The notes beneath the pieces are model-generated. The model did no database searches and had not been told where the DNA came from. It was given only the letters and a program-made list of their open reading frames with translations. Made by a program: the position numbers and the translations under genes. 64,000 nucleotides of DNA from Ga0077548 sp035440445 (GTDB lineage: Bacteria; Pseudomonadota; Alphaproteobacteria; Rhizobiales; Xanthobacteraceae), in the NCBI GenBank assembly GCA_035440445.1, contig DAORMJ010000003.1, positions 1 to 64,000 of the forward strand. The letters run 5' to 3'. Within the stretch, counting starts at the first letter, position 1. Each line of letters opens with the position of its first letter. Below are positions 61,378-64,000 of this stretch, in pieces.

Positions 61378-61827
61378 CTAGGCCGCGAGCTTCTGTTCGA
61401 GCTGGCCCTGCTTACCTTTGATAACGATGCGGCGAGGCTTCATCGCTTCCGGCACCTCACGCACAAGATCGATCTTCAACAGACCATTCTCGAAGTTTGC
61501 CGATTTCACCTGGACGTAATCGGCCAGATTGAAGGAGCGGCGGAAGGCGCGGGCGGAAATGCCTTGGTACAGGAAGTCCGTTTCGGTCTTCTGCTGCTTC
61601 TGGCCTTCGATGGTGAGCGTGTTCTGCTCGGCCGTGATGTTCACGTCATTGGCATCGAAGCCTGCCAGTGCGAGGGTAATGCGATAGTTATCCTCGCCAA
61701 CACGCTCGATATTGTATGGGGGGTAGTTGTCATCGCCGTTCCAGGGTGACGCCCGGTCGAGCATGTCGAACAGGTGGTCAAAGCCGATCGTGGACCGCGA
61801 CAGCGGGTTCAAGTCGAGTGTTCTCAT
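61378..61827 (-). CDS. hsp20: small heat shock protein, Hsp20/IbpA family
   Basis: 149 aa from the ATG at 61827 with AGGAGG. The alpha-crystallin domain (about 40-130) includes YPPYNIERVGEDNYRITLALAGFDANDVNITAEQNTLTIEGQK and the ISARAFRRSFNLADYVQVKSANFENGLLKIDLVREVPE block with the conserved A-x-x-x-G-L-L motif. The C-terminal IxI-like part is RRIVIKG. ATP-independent holdase. Controlled by a ROSE-type RNA thermometer in its leader. Confidence 0.93.
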   Translation of the reverse strand: MRTLDLNPLSRSTIGFDHLFDMLDRASPWNGDDNYPPYNIERVGEDNYRITLALAGFDANDVNITAEQNTLTIEGQKQQKTETDFLYQGISARAFRRSFNLADYVQVKSANFENGLLKIDLVREVPEAMKPRRIVIKGKQGQLEQKLAA

Positions 61828-61914
61828 GGTCACATCCTCCTTTGAGCAACATGATGCATGAGCGCCATACACTGCCTGGCGCCTGTTAAAGCGGGCCCCG
61901 AGGGCACCCGATAA
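61828..61914 (-). promoter_or_regulatory. ROSE-type RNA thermometer in the hsp20 leader
   Basis: Leader of about 87 nt. Next to the start codon TTGCT (61849-61845) stands 3 nt before AGGAGG (61841-61836); the conserved U(U/C)GCU element pairs with the Shine-Dalgarno in ROSE thermometers, giving a hairpin that melts on heat. Upstream hairpins (GCGCCA / TGGCGC around 61862-61882) fit the multi-stem architecture of ROSE before rhizobial hsp20 genes. Confidence 0.85.
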
Positions 61915-61920
61915 ATCGCG

Positions 61921-61948
61921 ATTTAGAAGGCCCAAAATCCGGTTCAAG
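61921..61948 (-). promoter_or_regulatory. candidate sigma-32 (RpoH) promoter of hsp20
   Basis: CTTGAA (61948-61943), 16-bp spacer, CTAAAT (61926-61921), close to the rhizobial RpoH pattern CTTGAA-N16/17-C-AT-rich box. A perfect palindrome TAAATCGCGATTTA (61912-61925) overlaps the -10. Confidence 0.55.
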
Positions 61949-62208
61949 ACCCGCCAGCAAAATTTTCGCGGTATCTAATGTTGCGCTGCACACAGCGGAA
62001 CCAATCGGCCTGCCAGATGTTAATCTCGCGTCCTTCACACGGACGATCCCGGTCTAAAGTCCCGCCCTGGCATGCACCCCCCCCCCCTCATGCCGGGGCG
62101 TTTTCTATTGTGCTTCAAACCATTTTTTGTAGGGCGTGTTTTTCGCCATGTGCTGGTTTTAGTCGGGGGCTCCATCCGAGCACCACCGCTCTCCGCGCTC
62201 GCCAAGTT

Positions 62209-62415
62209 TCAGTTTGGCTTTGTGTACGCGCCTGCGAGCTTCCTTCTCAGCTCGCTATTCTTCGTTTGCATTGCATCACGTACTTCTCGGCGCGCGTTCA
62301 TCAGTGCGCGCGTGAGAAGTGTTCGCTTCTCGACCGACAAAGACGGATCAGTCATTCGCCAGAGGCGACCGCGCACGACGAAATACCGGCCGTCTGGAGT
62401 AATCGCGTAGCGCAC
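62209..62415 (-). CDS. conserved small hypothetical protein
   Basis: 68 aa, GTG start at 62415 overlapping the stop of the preceding gene. MRYAITPDGRYFVVRGRLWRMTDPSLS followed by LTRALMNARREVRDA is a recurring small protein of rhizobial stress-type islands. Strand-turn-strand start, helical end; no TM. Function unknown. Confidence 0.65.
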   Translation of the reverse strand: MRYAITPDGRYFVVRGRLWRMTDPSLSVEKRTLLTRALMNARREVRDAMQTKNSELRRKLAGAYTKPN

Positions 62416-62576
62416 TAGCCGGGATTTCCCGTTGAGTTGCTGTCTTTGCGGCTGGGCTCGGTGTATTCGCGCTGGCCAGCTTGCGTGTTTTTGTCTTCGC
62501 CCGGACGAGGCTTCTTATCCTGCTTGCCAGACCAATTACCAGTCTCTCGCTCGGGCAGTCCCTTGTCATTCGGCAT
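62415..62576 (-). CDS. short polar hypothetical protein
   Basis: 53 aa from the ATG at 62576 (MPNDKGLPERETGNWSGKQDKKPRPGEDKN). Highly charged, Gly/Pro/Asn-rich and probably disordered, like small stress-associated hydrophilic proteins. Its stop overlaps the GTG of the next gene, so the two are coupled. Confidence 0.6.
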   Translation of the reverse strand: MPNDKGLPERETGNWSGKQDKKPRPGEDKNTQAGQREYTEPSRKDSNSTGNPG

Positions 62577-62734
62577 TTCTGTCACCTCAGACGCAAATAA
62601 CCATTCGACGCATTGAAGTTCTCGAACAAGCGAACGGTTCCCGACTCTCACAAAAAAGTTTTCGTGAGGCGGAACCGAGCAGCGCGAAAAGTCATTTCTT
62701 TAAACGAGGAATAATCCTCTGGGAGATGAAAACT

Positions 62735-62887
62735 ATGGCGAACCAGAACAACCAAGGCGGACAGCAGGGCGGTCAGAACCAGGACGATCGTCAGAACCAG
62801 CAGAACCAACAGGGCGGCAACCAGAACCAGCAGGGTCAGGGTAACCGCCAGAGCGATCAGAACGACCGGAACAACCAGCAGAAATAA
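62735..62887 (+). CDS. Q/N-rich low-complexity protein
   Basis: 50 aa from the ATG at 62735 (GGGAG 9 nt upstream). Almost entirely Asn, Gln, Gly, Asp and Arg (MANQNNQGGQQGGQNQDDRQ...). Disordered and hydrophilic, comparable to rhizobial small Q/N/G-rich stress proteins. Divergent from the 62576 gene. GGAAC occurs in its leader (62681-62685) but without a good EcfG -10. Confidence 0.7.
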   Translation: MANQNNQGGQQGGQNQDDRQNQQNQQGGNQNQQGQGNRQSDQNDRNNQQK

Positions 62888-62895
62888 CTCTAACG

Positions 62896-62916
62896 GGCCC
62901 CGGTTACCCCGGGGCC
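62896..62916 (+). terminator. terminator-like hairpin
   Basis: GGCCCCGG / CCGGGGCC with 5-nt loop, followed by TTCTTCC, between the Q/N-rich gene and the DUF892 gene. Confidence 0.7.
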
Positions 62917-62936
62917 TTCTTCCAATGGGGCTTACT

Positions 62937-63454
62937 ATGGCGGCAAAGAAATCATCAAAGGTCTTGGAAGACCTGTTTCTCGAAACTCTCAAAGACATCT
63001 ACTACGCGGAAAAGAAACTGACGAAGGCGTTGCCAAAAATGGCGAAGGCCGCGCAGTCCGCTGACTTGAAGAAGGCGTACACCAAGCACGCAAAGGAAAC
63101 CGAGAACCAGGTGAAGCGCCTGGAGAAGGTCTTTGCGTTTATGGAAAAGAAGCCTGTTGGAAAAACTTGTCCTGCGATCAACGGCCTTGTCGAAGAAGGC
63201 AACGAGATCATGAAGGACTTCAAGGGCTCGCCAGCACATGACGCGGGACTTCTCGCATGCGCGCAAGCGGTCGAGCACTACGNNNNNNNNNNNNNNNACG
63301 TTACGGCACGCTTGTCGCTTGGGCTGAAGAGCTTGGCTGGGCTGACGTTGCAACACAGCTCTCAGCGACGCTCGCCGAAGAAAAGCAGACGGACAAAGAC
63401 CTCACGTCGCTTGCGGAAGCCGATGTGAACGAGCGCGCAGAACAAGCTGCTTAA
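62937..63454 (+). CDS. DUF892 (YciE/YciF-type) ferritin-like protein, interrupted by a gap
   Basis: Start ATG at 62937. FLETLKDIYYAEKKLTKALPKMAKAAQSADLKKAYTKHAKETENQVKRLEKVF and CPAINGLVEEGNEIM are typical DUF892, a four-helix ferritin-like di-iron family of stress proteins. A 15-N gap (63283-63297) breaks the frame; afterwards RYGTLVAWAEELGWADVATQLSATLAEEKQTDKDLTSLAEADVNERA continues the same domain in another frame and ends at the TAA 63452-63454. The gene is likely intact in reality. Confidence 0.88.
63283..63297. other. assembly gap (15 N) inside the DUF892 gene
   Basis: The protein family continues on both sides in different frames, so the gap length is arbitrary. Confidence 0.97.
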
Positions 63455-63468
63455 ATCAGGAGAGAACA

Positions 63469-63615
63469 ATGGCAGACGATAGCGGAGCGAGTGGATTGTT
63501 AGGCGTGCTCGTCGGAGCAATGCTCATCATCTTCATCGCATCAGCGTTTCTTATGTACAACGGAAACTTCTTTCCGCAGCAGCGGCCGACTTTCACCATT
63601 CAGCTGCCGAAATAA
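63469..63615 (+). CDS. small single-TM hypothetical protein
   Basis: 48 aa (MADDSGASGLLGVLVGAMLI...), AGGAGAG upstream. One TM helix (10-30) and a short polar tail ending FTIQLPK. Starts 14 bp after the DUF892 stop, so co-transcribed. No family recognised. Confidence 0.72.
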   Translation: MADDSGASGLLGVLVGAMLIIFIASAFLMYNGNFFPQQRPTFTIQLPK

Positions 63616-63630
63616 ATCAAGGAGAACACA

Positions 63631-63705
63631 ATGCACGGTGTCGTTTATCTAGTTGGTCTCATCGTCATCATCATGGCGATCCTTTCACTCGTTGGACTGC
63701 GCTGA
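63631..63705 (+). CDS. 24-aa hydrophobic microprotein
   Basis: MHGVVYLVGLIVIIMAILSL then VGLR; a single TM helix. AAGGAGAA stands 7 nt before the ATG and the gene is spaced 15 bp from the genes on both sides, in line with real translation. Such 20-30-residue TM proteins recur in rhizobial stress loci. Confidence 0.68.
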   Translation: MHGVVYLVGLIVIIMAILSLVGLR

Positions 63706-63717
63706 GGAGAGTAACAA

Positions 63718-64000
63718 ATGGCAGTCGCAACAACAGGCGGAGTTGCCGTCAGGTATGTAGAATGGGGACCGATTATTGCGGGCGCTTTCGCCGCAGCCGC
63801 TATCTCATTCTTGCTTCTCACGTTCGGTAGCGCAATCGGGCTCAGTCTCGCTTCGCCGTGGCCGAACGCCGGCGCATCTGCCACGACCATTGGAGTAGTC
63901 GTGGCAATCTGGTCGATTCTCGTTCAGGTGAGCGGCTTTGCTTTCGGCGGCTATCTCGCTGGTCGCATGCGCTCTCGCTGGGCTGAATCGCAGAGCGAAG
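63718..64000 (+). CDS. membrane protein, partial (runs off the window)
   Basis: First 94 residues of an open frame: MAVATTGGVAVRYVEWGPIIAGAFAAAAISFLLLTFGSAIGLS, then a second TM (IGVVVAIWSILVQVSGFAFGGYLAGRMRSRW). AGGAGAG precedes the ATG. It resembles proteins annotated as PhnA-like in rhizobia, which have no demonstrated link to phosphonate metabolism. Confidence 0.75.
   Translation, partial: MAVATTGGVAVRYVEWGPIIAGAFAAAAISFLLLTFGSAIGLSLASPWPNAGASATTIGVVVAIWSILVQVSGFAFGGYLAGRMRSRWAESQSE

Larger units (their letters stand above)
58928..64000. mobile_element. left part of a second genomic island (continues past the window)
   Basis: Starts at the tRNA-Gly break. A tyrosine integrase, A+T-richer sequence (59.0-60.8 kb), a long gene-poor stretch and a set of small stress-type genes with weak links to the surrounding operons fit an acquired region. 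Its right end is not in the window, so extent and att repeat are unknown. Confidence 0.6.

Noticed and set aside
61978..62418. Plus-strand frame of 146 codons
   Set aside because: It runs across a C-homopolymer and opposite the conserved 68-aa gene; composition not coding-like.
62681..62705. GGAAC upstream of the Q/N-rich gene as an EcfG promoter
   Set aside because: No GTT at 16-17 bp; only GTC at 15 bp.

Overview
The window reads as alphaproteobacterial chromosome, most likely Hyphomicrobiales (Rhizobiales) close to the Bradyrhizobium/Xanthobacteraceae group. The argB/engB/yidC/rnpA/rpmH neighbourhood, a complete EcfG-NepR-PhyR general stress locus, GcrA, a SAM-II riboswitch before metZ, a ROSE-type RNA thermometer before an hsp20 gene and dispersed palindromic intergenic repeats all point that way. 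It is a draft scaffold: three runs of N (9193-9313, 22661-22670, 63283-63297) interrupt it, and two of them fall inside genes.

Layout. 1-9.2 kb: housekeeping block on the minus strand (rpmH, rnpA, yidC, an ABC-F ATPase, engB, argB, a DUF1036 protein). 9.5-11.8 kb: a VTT-domain membrane protein and a sensor kinase. 11,992-23,907: an integrated element of about 11.87 kb, bounded by a 50-bp direct repeat of the 3' part of tRNA-Arg(ACG). Its cargo is metal and arsenic resistance (Zn/Cd/Pb-type P-type ATPase with divergent MerR regulator, a Spy-like/TauE/HXXEE cassette, arsR-arsC-aqpS). Its core is a satellite-like set: AlpA, two primase/helicase-type genes and a tyrosine integrase. 24-28.9 kb: MarR/DUF1398, a diguanylate cyclase, a Kef-type antiporter and small envelope genes.

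28.9-34 kb is the general stress response (GSR) locus: ecfG, nepR, phyR, csbD, a HisKA_2-type kinase and an exported protein. Five copies of the sigma-EcfG promoter pattern GGAAC-N17-GTT are visible. One of them drives no protein gene: it stands about 90 nt before a perfect intrinsic terminator and therefore predicts a GSR-controlled small RNA with a C-rich loop. 34-40 kb: a hybrid kinase, a TPP enzyme and a YbhN-like protein. 41.1-47.7 kb: the phosphate block phoR-pstSCAB-phoU-phoB with a triple Pho box. 47.8-51.7 kb: gcrA, then argD-argF-hslO, with five GANTC sites in the gap. 51.8-58.8 kb: apaG, metZ under a SAM-II riboswitch, a dCTP-deaminase-like gene, and two paralogous single-domain voltage-gated channels with different selectivity filters, flanking a BigR-like repressor/DUF4395/ICMT operon.

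58.9 kb to the end looks like a second island. A tRNA-Gly(CCC) gene is cut off just after its anticodon loop, a tyrosine integrase follows, then a gene-poor A+T-rich stretch, then stress-type cargo: hsp20 with RNA thermometer, a DUF892 ferritin-like protein, a Q/N-rich protein and several very small membrane proteins. The last gene runs off the window.
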